From: an uncultured Candidatus Saccharibacteria bacterium
GTDB lineage: Bacteria; Patescibacteriota; Saccharimonadia; Saccharimonadales; Saccharimonadaceae
DNA: 64,000 nucleotides
Assembly (NCBI GenBank): GCA_946406315.1
Contig: CAMJKD010000006.1
Coordinates: 1-64,000 of the forward strand
Direction: 5' to 3'
This document shows, piece after piece, positions 37,670 through 47,605 of the stretch; the stretch's first letter is position 1; each line of letters opens with the position of its first letter. The position numbers and the translations under genes were made by a program. The notes under the pieces were generated by a model that did not search any database, was not told the DNA's origin, and was given only the letters and a program-made list of their open reading frames with translations.

Positions 37670-38479
37670 ATGGCAGATTACGTCATTTTAAGGCGTGGTC
37701 GCAATGCGCTCAGTACCGCGACTCACGCTATGCTAAATATTGGATTGGCCGTTATGTCGACTATTCTTACAGTAGTCAGTGCGAACTGGGTTTTTGCTAT
37801 TTTGCTAGTCCTATTATCAAAATGGCGCATTCTAGCTGTTCGTCCACGTTACTGGTGGCTTAATGTTAAGGCGAATCTCGTTGACTTGACTGTCGGTATA
37901 AGTTTGGCAATATTGGTTTATTTAGCTAATCCTGCTGGTGGTCTAAATTTGTGGCAAATTATCTTAACAATTATTTATGCCGTATGGTTAGTAGTTATTA
38001 AGCCACTTAGTACGACGCGCGGTGCAGAGCTACAAGCTCTCTTTGCAATTTTCTTCGGTTCGTTTGTAGTTTCGCTTATTACCGCACAGTTAGATCCTAT
38101 TGTTGGCGTAATAGTATGCTTCATTATTGGCTATGGCGCCACTCGTCATGTTCTTATGCAAGGAGATGACCATGATTTTACGCTTACGACTTTCATTTTC
38201 GGAATGATGATGTCTGAACTGTATTGGATTTGTTATCATTGGACTATTGCATATCAACTCGGTCGCGGCATGGAAGGCGGCTTTATTACCGGCTTTTCGA
38301 TTCCGCAATTCCCAATTATCGCTACCATCATGCTATTTGTCTTCTCGCGCGGCTATAAATCGGCTGTTCGTCACGATGGTAAGATTCGCATCGACGATAT
38401 TCTTGCGCCAGCATTATTTTCAGCTTTAATTATGATTTTCATGGTATTTTTCTATTCAGTACCTAATTTCAACATTTAA
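37670..38479 (+). CDS. Polytopic membrane protein of unknown function
   Basis: Multiple TM helices; start ATG 37670 after TGTTAAAAT. Confidence 0.6.
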   Translation: MADYVILRRGRNALSTATHAMLNIGLAVMSTILTVVSANWVFAILLVLLSKWRILAVRPRYWWLNVKANLVDLTVGISLAILVYLANPAGGLNLWQIILTIIYAVWLVVIKPLSTTRGAELQALFAIFFGSFVVSLITAQLDPIVGVIVCFIIGYGATRHVLMQGDDHDFTLTTFIFGMMMSELYWICYHWTIAYQLGRGMEGGFITGFSIPQFPIIATIMLFVFSRGYKSAVRHDGKIRIDDILAPALFSALIMIFMVFFYSVPNFNI

Positions 38480-38495
38480 TGGAAAGGAGAACAAA

Positions 38496-39791
38496 ATGGA
38501 GAGTGGGCATTCAGAAGACTCTAACAAGACAAATGAAATAAAACACGAGCATAGTGACTGGCGAAATTATCGTTCAAGTTCGTCGAATTTGCAAAAAAAC
38601 GATAACACGCCTGTCGCAGGAGAATTGCGTAAACGTGATGGTAACGGTACAGCCATCGGACTTGCATTATTTGCATTATTAATTGCATTATCCGGTGCTG
38701 CATTGGGCGGCTTTGCGTTCTATCGCTCCATGAATCAACCGACCGTTATTTCTGCTGCTAGCCCAGATGGATACTATACTGGTAATTCGATTGAATTTGA
38801 AGAGACGTCCGTTGCTGCAATTGCCGGCAAAGTTACTCCTGCCGTCGTTTCGATTGTTAGTGAAAGCTACCGTTCTTCATATTATGGTATGGGTAGCATT
38901 GCGCAATCGGCTGGTACTGGCATGATAGTCTCTTCTGATGGCTACGTAATAACTAATAAACACGTAGTTGAAGGTTCACGCAATATTAAAATTATTACCG
39001 ACAGTGGCGAAACATACAGTGATGTTAAGTTGCTCGGTACAGATCCGCTTAATGATGTAGCTTATCTAAAAATAACCGATGCCAGTAATTTGCCAACCGT
39101 AAATCTTGGTGATTCGAAAACCATTTCCGTCGGTCAGCCAGTTCTAGCAATTGGCAACGCACTTGGCGCCTATCAGAATTCTGTTACGCAAGGTATTATC
39201 GGCGGTACTGGTCGTTCCGTTGAGGCTGGCGATTCGAGCGGTAAAAATATTGAATATCTCACAGATATGCTTCAGACCGATGCGGCAATTAACCCAGGCA
39301 ACTCTGGCGGTCCGCTTGTCAATGCCGCCGGCGAGGTAATTGGCATAAATACTGCCACTTCAACTAGTGCCGAAGGGCTTGGTTTCGCAATTCCGATTTC
39401 CGCCGTCAAAGGCATGCTGAAGCGCATCGTGGATGACGGCAAAGCCGAACGCGCCTATCTCGGTCTTTCCTACACTACGATTACTGCAGAAGTCGCTAAA
39501 ACCTACAAACTGCCTGTCAAGCAGGGTGCATATGTCCATTCCGAAACTTCTACTGGTCGCGCAAATGATGCGATTGTAAAAGGTGGTCCTGCCGATAAAG
39601 CTGGTATCAAAAACGATGACATTATTACGAAAATCGGTAATATTGAAGTTGGTCGCGCCGGCTCAATCTCGACCCTAGTCGGCGAATATAAAGTTGGCGA
39701 CACGATTCAGATCACTTTACTGCGCGACGGTAAAGAACAAACCATCAACGTAACACTTGAAGCCTACGCAGACGATTACGACTACAGATAA
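38496..39791 (+). CDS. HtrA/DegP-like S1C serine protease with PDZ domain
   Basis: YVITNKHVV, DPLNDVAYLKI, DAAINPGNSGGPLVN, PDZ GGPADKAGIKNDDIITKIG. Confidence 0.95.
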   Translation: MESGHSEDSNKTNEIKHEHSDWRNYRSSSSNLQKNDNTPVAGELRKRDGNGTAIGLALFALLIALSGAALGGFAFYRSMNQPTVISAASPDGYYTGNSIEFEETSVAAIAGKVTPAVVSIVSESYRSSYYGMGSIAQSAGTGMIVSSDGYVITNKHVVEGSRNIKIITDSGETYSDVKLLGTDPLNDVAYLKITDASNLPTVNLGDSKTISVGQPVLAIGNALGAYQNSVTQGIIGGTGRSVEAGDSSGKNIEYLTDMLQTDAAINPGNSGGPLVNAAGEVIGINTATSTSAEGLGFAIPISAVKGMLKRIVDDGKAERAYLGLSYTTITAEVAKTYKLPVKQGAYVHSETSTGRANDAIVKGGPADKAGIKNDDIITKIGNIEVGRAGSISTLVGEYKVGDTIQITLLRDGKEQTINVTLEAYADDYDYR

Positions 39792-39807
39792 TTAACAATA
39801 AAAAAAT

Positions 39808-39838
39808 AAGCCGTCCCGTAGAGTGGGGCGGCTTTTTG
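39808..39838 (+). terminator. Rho-independent terminator
   Basis: AAGCCGTCCC-GTAGAGT-GGGGCGGCTTTTT. Confidence 0.8.
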
Positions 39839-39865
39839 TTGTGAGGGTTGATAAGATACTAGTGC

Positions 39866-40339
39866 TTAGGCTTCTGCCTCGTCATCATGGCAATCGCCAC
39901 AATCGCAATCATCAAGCATATCGCCGAGGAAGTCATCGGCAACCTCCAATGCGTTATTCAGTTCATCGAGCTTTGAGGAAATATCCTCGAACATGTTATC
40001 CGGACGGGCGTCGCAGATAGCTTCAATCAACTTATTTGCCGAGTTTCTCAGCTGCAGCAGCACGCCGATTGTGTCGCCGCTCAAATCGTTAAGCGCATTC
40101 AGGTCACGTTCCGCAGCCCTTAACTGGCGTGATTTGCGGTTCCGATCTTCGAGTACCTCCAGCATCAGACTGGCTGGAATCTGAATTTGATCCCCGTATT
40201 CACGCAGCAGGCTGCGCACACGATGTGTCATCAACTCACCATCTCCCGTACGAATCAGCAAAGGTTTGTCGGCCGAAGTTCTCGGCGCCTTCTTTGGCTT
40301 CTCGGCAAGGATTACGAGACTAATGTTCTTTGTCTTCAT
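39866..40339 (-). CDS. Hypothetical protein with acidic Cys-rich tail
   Basis: 157-aa ORF ending DDCDCGDCHDDEAEA; no family recognised. Confidence 0.6.
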   Translation of the reverse strand: MKTKNISLVILAEKPKKAPRTSADKPLLIRTGDGELMTHRVRSLLREYGDQIQIPASLMLEVLEDRNRKSRQLRAAERDLNALNDLSGDTIGVLLQLRNSANKLIEAICDARPDNMFEDISSKLDELNNALEVADDFLGDMLDDCDCGDCHDDEAEA

Positions 40340-40528
40340 TGATTCACCCCATTTCTAATGTGCGAGACTAAAGTAACCATCAAATTGTATCATATAGCTA
40401 GGAATAGTCAAATGTCAGATAATTCCCATATAACCTCTGGTCAAAATAAAAGATATATGTTAAAATATACAAGTAATAATTTTTAATGAATCAGCTCGTA
40501 GGAGTTACGAGCGAAGGAGAAAGGTACA

Positions 40529-41227
40529 ATGCCTGTACAAGCAGATATCAAGGAGCTTCTTGCCGCTGGTGCACATTTTGGTCACAAAACCAGCCGTTGG
40601 CACCCAAAGATGGCTCCATACATCCACAGCAAGCGCCAAGGCGCTCATATTATTAACCTCGAAAAGACCGTCGAAGCTCTCGACAAGGCTCTTCCAGAAA
40701 TCAGCCATCGCGTAGCTGGTGGCAAGAAAGTTCTTTTCGTTGGCACTAAAAAGCAAATGAAAGACACCGTTAAGGCTATCGCCGAATCGGTTGATATGCC
40801 ATATGTCACTGTACGCTGGGTCGGCGGTATGCTTACTAACGTCGAAACCATCAATAAGCAAATTCGCAAACTCAAAGATCTCGAACGCCGTATGGCTTCC
40901 GGTGAACTCGAAAAGCGCTATAGCAAGCTTGAAGTTCAGCGTTTCCAAGAGGAAATTGACGACCTTAACGAACGCTACGGCGGTATCAAGGGCATGACCG
41001 AACAGCCAGTTGCCGTAATCGTTGCTGATACTATTCAAGATCGCAATGCTATCAAAGAGGCTCAAAGCCTAAATATCCCAGTCTTTGCTATTGTTGATAC
41101 TAATAGCAATCCAACTGGTATCGATTATCCAATCCCAGCTAATGACGACGCTATTAAGTCCGTCAAACTTATTCTCGAGTATTTTGCTACCGCTATTAAA
41201 GAAGGCAAAGCTAAATCGAATAAATAA
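40529..41227 (+). CDS. rpsB: 30S ribosomal protein S2
   Basis: LLAAGAHFGHKTSRWHPKMAPYIHSKRQGAHIINLEKT. Confidence 0.98.
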   Translation: MPVQADIKELLAAGAHFGHKTSRWHPKMAPYIHSKRQGAHIINLEKTVEALDKALPEISHRVAGGKKVLFVGTKKQMKDTVKAIAESVDMPYVTVRWVGGMLTNVETINKQIRKLKDLERRMASGELEKRYSKLEVQRFQEEIDDLNERYGGIKGMTEQPVAVIVADTIQDRNAIKEAQSLNIPVFAIVDTNSNPTGIDYPIPANDDAIKSVKLILEYFATAIKEGKAKSNK

Positions 41228-41249
41228 CTAACATTAAAAGGAGTCAAAA

Positions 41250-41888
41250 ATGGTCAAGAAAGAAAAAACTACCAAGGAAGTCGCGAGCGAAGCTAAGGCT
41301 ATCAGTATTGAACTCATTAAGAAACTCAAAGAACTTTCTGGTGTCGGTTTAACTGATGCTAAGAAAGCACTCGTTGAAGCTAAGGGCGATTTCGATAAAG
41401 CTCTTGCCGAAATGCGCAAGAAAGGCCTCACCAAAGCTGAAAAGCGTGGCGATCGTGAAACCCGTGAAGGTGTCATTGAATCCTATGTTCATGGTGGTCG
41501 CATTGGTGCGATTATTGAAGTTAACTGCGAAACCTCTTTTGTTGCTAAGACCGACGAATTTATCGATCTTGCTCACAAGCTTGCTATGCAAGTCGCTAGC
41601 ATGAATCCGCAATGGGTTAGCGAAGAAGACATTCCAGCCGAGAAGATGGAAGAAGCTAAAAAAGAAGCCGAAGCTACCCTCAGCGGCAAAGAGCCTGCCG
41701 ACAAGAAAGAGCAAATTCTCGCCGCAAAAGTTTCTAAAGCTTTCGCTGATCGTGTTTTAATGAGCCAACCATTCATCTTTGATGATAAGAAAACAGTTGC
41801 CGATCTTATTAAAGAGACTATTGCTAAGACTGGTGAGAATATCAACGTTAAACAATTCAAGCGCATTGAGCTTGGCGTTACTGAATAA
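41250..41888 (+). CDS. tsf: Elongation factor Ts
   Basis: IKKLKELSGVGLTDAKKALVEAKGD; VNCETSFVAKTDEF. Confidence 0.97.
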   Translation: MVKKEKTTKEVASEAKAISIELIKKLKELSGVGLTDAKKALVEAKGDFDKALAEMRKKGLTKAEKRGDRETREGVIESYVHGGRIGAIIEVNCETSFVAKTDEFIDLAHKLAMQVASMNPQWVSEEDIPAEKMEEAKKEAEATLSGKEPADKKEQILAAKVSKAFADRVLMSQPFIFDDKKTVADLIKETIAKTGENINVKQFKRIELGVTE

Positions 41889-41905
41889 TACATTCTATAG
41901 CATCA

Positions 41906-41938
41906 AAAAAATCTCCTCGCATAAACGGGGAGATTTTT
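41906..41938 (+). terminator. rpsB-tsf terminator
   Basis: AAAAATCTCC-N11-GGGGAGATTTTT. Confidence 0.8.
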
Positions 41939-41953
41939 ATTATCGTAATTCTA

Positions 41954-42982
41954 TTAATTTGCAAGTTCTTTACCGCTGAGTTTTGCGATAAAGTCAGATA
42001 AATAGAAGCCGATCACGCCGCCGAGCATTGGGAATACTACATAAGTAACTAGCATCGGCATTAATGCATTCATGAGGGTGTCAAAACCATCAGCACTACC
42101 AGGTAGCACGCCATACATAAAGGCGACGGCCGGGTTGAGTACAAAGATATTGTTTTGGAGACCTAAGTATGAGCTACTGATGACAGTTGAGAAAAGCATA
42201 GCTAAGAAAACGCCACAAGCAACAGTCGCCGCAAATGTAAATGCGCTACGTTTGTAGGCGAGAGCACGGGCGAAGAAAAAGGCTATTACGATTGCGCCAA
42301 CAAATTCAATCATCGTAATTGCCCAGAAGAAACTAAATCCTTCCGTTGCGGCAGTTAATTCGCTCGCTGCAGTCAAGGTTGGAAGTTTAGTGGTTTCGCT
42401 AGCAATATTGCCTGAAGCAACACCAGCATTGTAGAAGCCGCTAATTACTAAGAAACCGAGCCATGCACCGATGACTTGAGCGATTAGATATAGTACACCA
42501 CGAATTGCTGAAACGCGACGACTTGCCATCATACCAACCGTAATAGCTGGGTTTAGATGTGCGCCGGAAATTGCAAACACGGCGAGCGTTATACCAAGGT
42601 AACCAAAAATTAAATAGAGCGGGTTAAACAAGCCAAGCGTGAGTGCGATGCTGGTAATAAGACCAGTACCGATAATCTCGGCAAGAATTGCTCCGATAAT
42701 TTTAGTATCCTTGAAAATAGTCAAAATATTTTCCGATGCATCAAACTTTCGCGAAAAGAATTCCTTTACTGGATGAGCCTTTTCGGACATAACTTTGACT
42801 TTATCCTCTGCTACCTTTTCTGCCTTATCTTCAACCTTGTCCACCATGGTAACTTTGGCTTTTTTGGTAGTTTTGGCTTCAACTGCTTTGACAGTTTTTG
42901 GCTTTGAAGTTGCGGCTCTAGACTTCATGGAAGCCTTTTTGGTGCCAGACTTCTTGGCCGATTTGGCTTTGGTTGTTGCCAT
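41954..42982 (-). CDS. MIP/aquaporin family channel with Lys/Ala-rich N-terminal tail
   Basis: SGAHLNPAITVGMMASRR and NPAVAFMYG (NPA motifs); N-terminal MATTKAKSAKKSGTKKASMKSRAATSKPKTV. Confidence 0.88.
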   Translation of the reverse strand: MATTKAKSAKKSGTKKASMKSRAATSKPKTVKAVEAKTTKKAKVTMVDKVEDKAEKVAEDKVKVMSEKAHPVKEFFSRKFDASENILTIFKDTKIIGAILAEIIGTGLITSIALTLGLFNPLYLIFGYLGITLAVFAISGAHLNPAITVGMMASRRVSAIRGVLYLIAQVIGAWLGFLVISGFYNAGVASGNIASETTKLPTLTAASELTAATEGFSFFWAITMIEFVGAIVIAFFFARALAYKRSAFTFAATVACGVFLAMLFSTVISSSYLGLQNNIFVLNPAVAFMYGVLPGSADGFDTLMNALMPMLVTYVVFPMLGGVIGFYLSDFIAKLSGKELAN

Positions 42983-43114
42983 TTTACCTCTCCTTAATGT
43001 TATATAAAAATATCATATCATATTTCTAGATAACTTACCTGTTTTTTCTTTATTTTTAGAATAAGCATTGTTATGTTACAATAAAAAAGTTCAAACAAAG
43101 AAGGAGGTAATGAC

Positions 43115-43351
43115 GTGGGAGTAATGGTGCAGGGTAATGAAGAACAATCGAAATTACAGGAGCGTATTTCTGCCGATTTACGCGGACGTTCAAATCGCAC
43201 TTCTCATGATGATGGCGACGCGGATGTAGATTTAGTTGAAGATTCCGAATACTTTCGCGGCACTAAAAAAACTGGTCGTTTTAGCTGGTTCTGGTTCATT
43301 CTAGTCGTCCTTGCGGCTTTAGCCTTAGTTATCATCTTTGTTCTAAAATAG
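43115..43351 (+). CDS. Small C-terminally membrane-anchored protein
   Basis: AAGGAGG before start; C-terminal TM FSWFWFILVVLAALALVIIFVLK. Confidence 0.6.
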   Translation: MGVMVQGNEEQSKLQERISADLRGRSNRTSHDDGDADVDLVEDSEYFRGTKKTGRFSWFWFILVVLAALALVIIFVLK

Positions 43352-43387
43352 TCAACAGATAAGAGATATGTTAAAATACTAGGTATC

Positions 43388-44356
43388 ATGCCTAGTATTT
43401 CGGATTTAAAAGCAGAGCTAAAACAGCTCAATGCAGAATATGCCAAAATCAAAGACATGCTTGCCGAAAGGCGAGCTGATTTTGGTCGAGAATTAAATAT
43501 TAAAAAACAAAAAATCATGCAGCAAATTGCGGAAGCTGAAAAAGCTGCGCAGGACGCCAATGTAACCCCGCTCGACATCACTGCTTCGCGAGACGTAAAC
43601 GCTGATGCGCCCGAGTTTCTAACTGCCGATTTTGGTAGTAAACATCCGCTTATGACTGAACTTGATCGCGTGATTGACATTTATCAAAATATGGGTTTTG
43701 ACATTATGGAATCAGTCCAACTTGACGATGAATTTCATATGTTCGACAGTCTGAACTTCGCCAAAGGACATCCGGCGCGCGATGGTTACGATACTTTTCG
43801 TACGGAAGAAGGTTTTATTCCGCCTGCTCATACTAGCACTATGCAACATCGCGTATTAAAAACCTACAAGCATAAACTCAATGAAGGCAATGCTATTGCC
43901 GTGGCGGTTCCTGGACGCGTCTATCGTAACGAGGATGTTGACGCTACGCACGAACATACGTTTTATCAATATGAAGGCGTCTATGTTTCTGAAACTTGCA
44001 CACTCGGCAATATGCTTGGCATTTTGCGTGAATTTTTCGAAAAATACTATGGTCAAAAATTAAACATCAAAACTCAACCAGGCTACTTCCCGTTCACTGA
44101 GCCTAGCCTTGAATTTTTAATCGAAAAACCAGCTGCACTTGGCGGTAAAGGCAAGGGCGGCGATTGGCTCGAAATGCTCGGTTGCGGCATGATTCACCCT
44201 AACGTTCTAAAAATGGCCGGTATCGATCCTGCTAAATATCAAGGTTTTGCGTGGGGCGGTGGCATCGATCGCCTCGTCATGTTGCGCTACGGTCTGGGTG
44301 ATGTTCGTAATTTTGAATCGGCTAAATTAGATTTCTTGAAGGAGTTCGCATGTTAA
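43388..44356 (+). CDS. pheS: Phenylalanyl-tRNA synthetase alpha subunit
   Basis: HPLMTELDRVIDIYQNMGF, HRVLKTY, GFAWGGGIDRLVMLRYGLGDVR. Confidence 0.96.
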   Translation: MPSISDLKAELKQLNAEYAKIKDMLAERRADFGRELNIKKQKIMQQIAEAEKAAQDANVTPLDITASRDVNADAPEFLTADFGSKHPLMTELDRVIDIYQNMGFDIMESVQLDDEFHMFDSLNFAKGHPARDGYDTFRTEEGFIPPAHTSTMQHRVLKTYKHKLNEGNAIAVAVPGRVYRNEDVDATHEHTFYQYEGVYVSETCTLGNMLGILREFFEKYYGQKLNIKTQPGYFPFTEPSLEFLIEKPAALGGKGKGGDWLEMLGCGMIHPNVLKMAGIDPAKYQGFAWGGGIDRLVMLRYGLGDVRNFESAKLDFLKEFAC

Positions 44357-46788
44357 TTTCACTCAACCACTTAAAAGAAGGTCTCGGCGATATTAAAGTT
44401 TCCGACGGCGAACTCGTAAAATTAATCGGCGCACGTCTTGTAGAAATTGAAGACGTTATCGATCAAACGCATAAATATGACGGCATTTACGTTGTTCAAG
44501 TTAAATCTTGCGAAAAAATTCCAGGCACACATTTAACGCGCTGTCTAATTGATGATGGCGGCAAGGCAACCGACGTAAAACGTGACGAAAATGGTCTCGT
44601 TCAAGTCATGTGCGGCGCTCCTAATGTGCATGAAGAAATGTTTGCGGCTTGGGTTGCTCCAGGTGCCATTATTCCATGCACAGCAAACGATGCTGAGCCA
44701 TTCAAAATTGGCATGCGCAAAATGCTCAAAAAATATGATTCCTATGGCATGATGGCGGCCGCAGACGAGCTAGATTTAGGCGACGACCATGCAGGTATCG
44801 TTGAGCTTAACCCTGCCGAGGCTAAGGTTGGTATGTCTCTTGCCGAATTATTCGTCGACCTAAACGACAAAATTCTCGATATTGAAAACAAATCACTCAC
44901 GCATCGTCCAGACACTTTTGGCGTGCTTGGTTTTCGTCGCGAAGTTGCTGGCATTCTTGGCCAAAAGTTCACCTCGCCAGACTGGTACTTAAATGCAAAA
45001 GCTGATTTTAAGAACGATCCAAAAGTTAAACTTGAAATCAAAATTGACGAGAAACTTTGCTCGCGTTATACGGCTATTGTATTTGAACCGACCGAGAAGC
45101 CTGATAATTCATATCTCAATCACCAAGCTACTTTATTGGCGCGTGCCGGTATGCGTTCAATCGATCCAATCGTAGATGCGACGAATATGTGTATGCTGGA
45201 ATATGGCCAACCATTGCACGCTTTTGATTACGACAAATTTGTTGCCGTCGGCGGCGGGAAGACTCCAAAAATCATTGTCCGCGCTGCCGAGAAAGGTGAG
45301 AAGCTCGCTCTGCTTGACGGAAAAGAAATCGAAATGAACGAAGACGACATTGTTATCACTAGCAATAATATCCCGGTCGCTTTAGCGGGGGCGATGGGTG
45401 GTGCCAATACGGCAATCGACGAAAATACTAAACGCGTTATTCTTGAATCTGCTACTTTCAGCCTTTATAATCTCCGCAAAACTCAGATGGCGCATGGCAT
45501 TTTTTCTGAAGCGATTACGCGCTTTACGAAAGGTCAGCCAGCCGGTCAGACTCTTCCAGTCGCCTTGCGTTTCGCTCAAGTAACCGAAAAGTATCTCAAA
45601 CCACTTGCTCTATTCGATAGTCAGAAAACCGCCCCAGAATCAGAAAAAGTCACTGTTACGCTCGAGCACATTAATGGCTTGCTCGGCACTGATTTCACTG
45701 CTAAGCAGGTTAAAGAACTCCTCGAGAATGTCGAATTTGAAGTTGAAACAAAAAATGGTGAATTTACTGTAACGGTTCCATTCTGGCGTACGGATATTCA
45801 TATCCCAGAAGATATCATCGAAGAAGTTGGTCGCCTTTCTGGTTTTGATAACATTGCGCCAATTCTTCCACTACATGCTACATCGGATCCGAACGAGATA
45901 TTTAAGCTCAAAACCGCTTTACGCAACCACTTGGCCGCGCGCGGTGCGAATGAAGTGCTAACATACTCGTTTGTACACGGTGATTTGTTAAAAAAGGTCG
46001 GCCAAAATCCTGATAATTCTTACAAAATCGTGAACTCTATTTCGCCAGATTTACAATACATTCGCCAAAGCATCGTACCGAGTTTGTTGGATAAATCCTA
46101 TGCCAATTTACGTGCCGGTCACGATATGTTTGCGCTTTTTGAAATGAACCAGGTTTACCCACGCACGAATGGTGTGGATGAAGATGGCGTACCTCAAAAT
46201 AGCAACGAACTCGGTTTTGTACTTGTATCGCAAGACCAAAAAGCTGGCTATTATCTCGCCAAGAAGTATGCTCAATCTGTGTTAGAAAGCTTTGGTGTTC
46301 AGTATGAAATCAAGCCATTTCTAGAGGCAAAAGATAAAACCAATGCATATTACGAGGCAAAACGTAGTGCAAATATCGAAACGCCAGACGGCAAGCTAAT
46401 TGGCTATGTCGGCGAAATTAAGCAGCGTATTGCGCGCAATTTTAAACTTCCTGCAGAGACTGCCGCCTTTGAGCTAAATCTCCGCATTATACTTGAACTC
46501 CAGGGTGCAAGCGTTAAGGATTTTAGTTTCAGCCAGTATCCTTCTGTTGCGCGTGACTTAACTATTACCATTCCGCTCGATGCCCCGACTGGTGCAGTGG
46601 AAGCAAAAATACGCGATGCGCTTGCTCGTAGGCAGCTAATTTACCATGTTAAATGCACTTCAATTTATCATGCCAAAGATTCTGAAACGAAGAATGTTAG
46701 CTTTCATCTCGACTTTGCGCGTACGGATAAAACACTAGAAAAAGCCGAAATTCAAGCTATAATGGATACATTGGAAAAAATAAAATAA
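44350..46788 (+). CDS. pheT: Phenylalanyl-tRNA synthetase beta subunit
   Basis: tRNA-binding N-domain, ENKSLTHRPDTFGVLGFRREVAGI, QYPSVARDLTI; overlaps pheS end. Confidence 0.97.
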   Translation: MLISLNHLKEGLGDIKVSDGELVKLIGARLVEIEDVIDQTHKYDGIYVVQVKSCEKIPGTHLTRCLIDDGGKATDVKRDENGLVQVMCGAPNVHEEMFAAWVAPGAIIPCTANDAEPFKIGMRKMLKKYDSYGMMAAADELDLGDDHAGIVELNPAEAKVGMSLAELFVDLNDKILDIENKSLTHRPDTFGVLGFRREVAGILGQKFTSPDWYLNAKADFKNDPKVKLEIKIDEKLCSRYTAIVFEPTEKPDNSYLNHQATLLARAGMRSIDPIVDATNMCMLEYGQPLHAFDYDKFVAVGGGKTPKIIVRAAEKGEKLALLDGKEIEMNEDDIVITSNNIPVALAGAMGGANTAIDENTKRVILESATFSLYNLRKTQMAHGIFSEAITRFTKGQPAGQTLPVALRFAQVTEKYLKPLALFDSQKTAPESEKVTVTLEHINGLLGTDFTAKQVKELLENVEFEVETKNGEFTVTVPFWRTDIHIPEDIIEEVGRLSGFDNIAPILPLHATSDPNEIFKLKTALRNHLAARGANEVLTYSFVHGDLLKKVGQNPDNSYKIVNSISPDLQYIRQSIVPSLLDKSYANLRAGHDMFALFEMNQVYPRTNGVDEDGVPQNSNELGFVLVSQDQKAGYYLAKKYAQSVLESFGVQYEIKPFLEAKDKTNAYYEAKRSANIETPDGKLIGYVGEIKQRIARNFKLPAETAAFELNLRIILELQGASVKDFSFSQYPSVARDLTITIPLDAPTGAVEAKIRDALARRQLIYHVKCTSIYHAKDSETKNVSFHLDFARTDKTLEKAEIQAIMDTLEKIK

Positions 46789-46807
46789 CGGGTGGAACGG
46801 AGGTAAT

Positions 46808-47548
46808 ATGATTAAGAATGATGACCTTAGGACGTCTCCAAAACAGCGCCTGATTATTATCATAATTGCTGCTTTCATGTTGATTTCAACTTTTGCATTA
46901 TATGCTGGACTCGTCCTTAATTACGGCAGTAATAATAGTAATCAGGGCAATTTAACTAGCGAAGAGCAGGCTCGCTACGACAAGCTGATGGCTGAATATA
47001 ACGAAAAAGCTACCAAGCAGACTGAAGAGTTATCAAAGAAGTACTTTGACACTTTTAAGACTTACAAAGACCAAGTTAAAGCTTTTAATAAGGCTAGTAT
47101 CGATAATCTTAAGACTGAAGATCTTAAAGAAGGTAGTGGCAAAGAGGTCACTAGTAAAGACTTTACCGACTATGCCGCCTATTATATAGGCTGGCTCAGC
47201 GACGAGACTGTTTTTGACTCTTCTTTCGACAACTATAGCAATCCAAGCTCTCTCAAGAGCCCACTAGCTGGAACGACTGGTTTAATCGAAGGCTGGAAGC
47301 AGGGAATTGAGGGTATGAAAATTGGCGGCGTGCGTGTTGTTTCTATTCCGTCTGCTCTCGGTTACGGAAGCGAAGACCAGGGCACCATCCCTGCCAATAG
47401 TCCACTTAAATTCGTAATTATGCTCATTGATAAGCCAGAAGAAATTGAAATGAGCGAAGAATTAATCAATCTATATTATAAGGCGCAAGGCATTACCGTT
47501 TCTCCTTCCGCAGGATCTGCTACCGAGGAAGCAGAAACTAGCGAATAA
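46808..47548 (+). CDS. FKBP-type peptidyl-prolyl isomerase, membrane-anchored
   Basis: N-terminal TM; GTTGLIEGWKQGIEGMKIGGVRVVSIPSALGYGSEDQGTIPANSPLKFVIML. Confidence 0.88.
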   Translation: MIKNDDLRTSPKQRLIIIIIAAFMLISTFALYAGLVLNYGSNNSNQGNLTSEEQARYDKLMAEYNEKATKQTEELSKKYFDTFKTYKDQVKAFNKASIDNLKTEDLKEGSGKEVTSKDFTDYAAYYIGWLSDETVFDSSFDNYSNPSSLKSPLAGTTGLIEGWKQGIEGMKIGGVRVVSIPSALGYGSEDQGTIPANSPLKFVIMLIDKPEEIEMSEELINLYYKAQGITVSPSAGSATEEAETSE

Positions 47549-47563
47549 GATTAAGAACATCTC

Positions 47564-47589
47564 AAAACGGGCGTAAAACCCCGTTTTTT
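47564..47589 (+). terminator. Rho-independent terminator
   Basis: AAAACGGG-CGTAAAAC-CCCGTTTTTT. Confidence 0.75.
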
Positions 47590-47605
47590 GATGGGCTCAG
47601 GCGCG

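Noticed and set aside
40505-41065. 186-aa minus ORF over rpsB
   Set aside because: Antisense to rpsB, spurious
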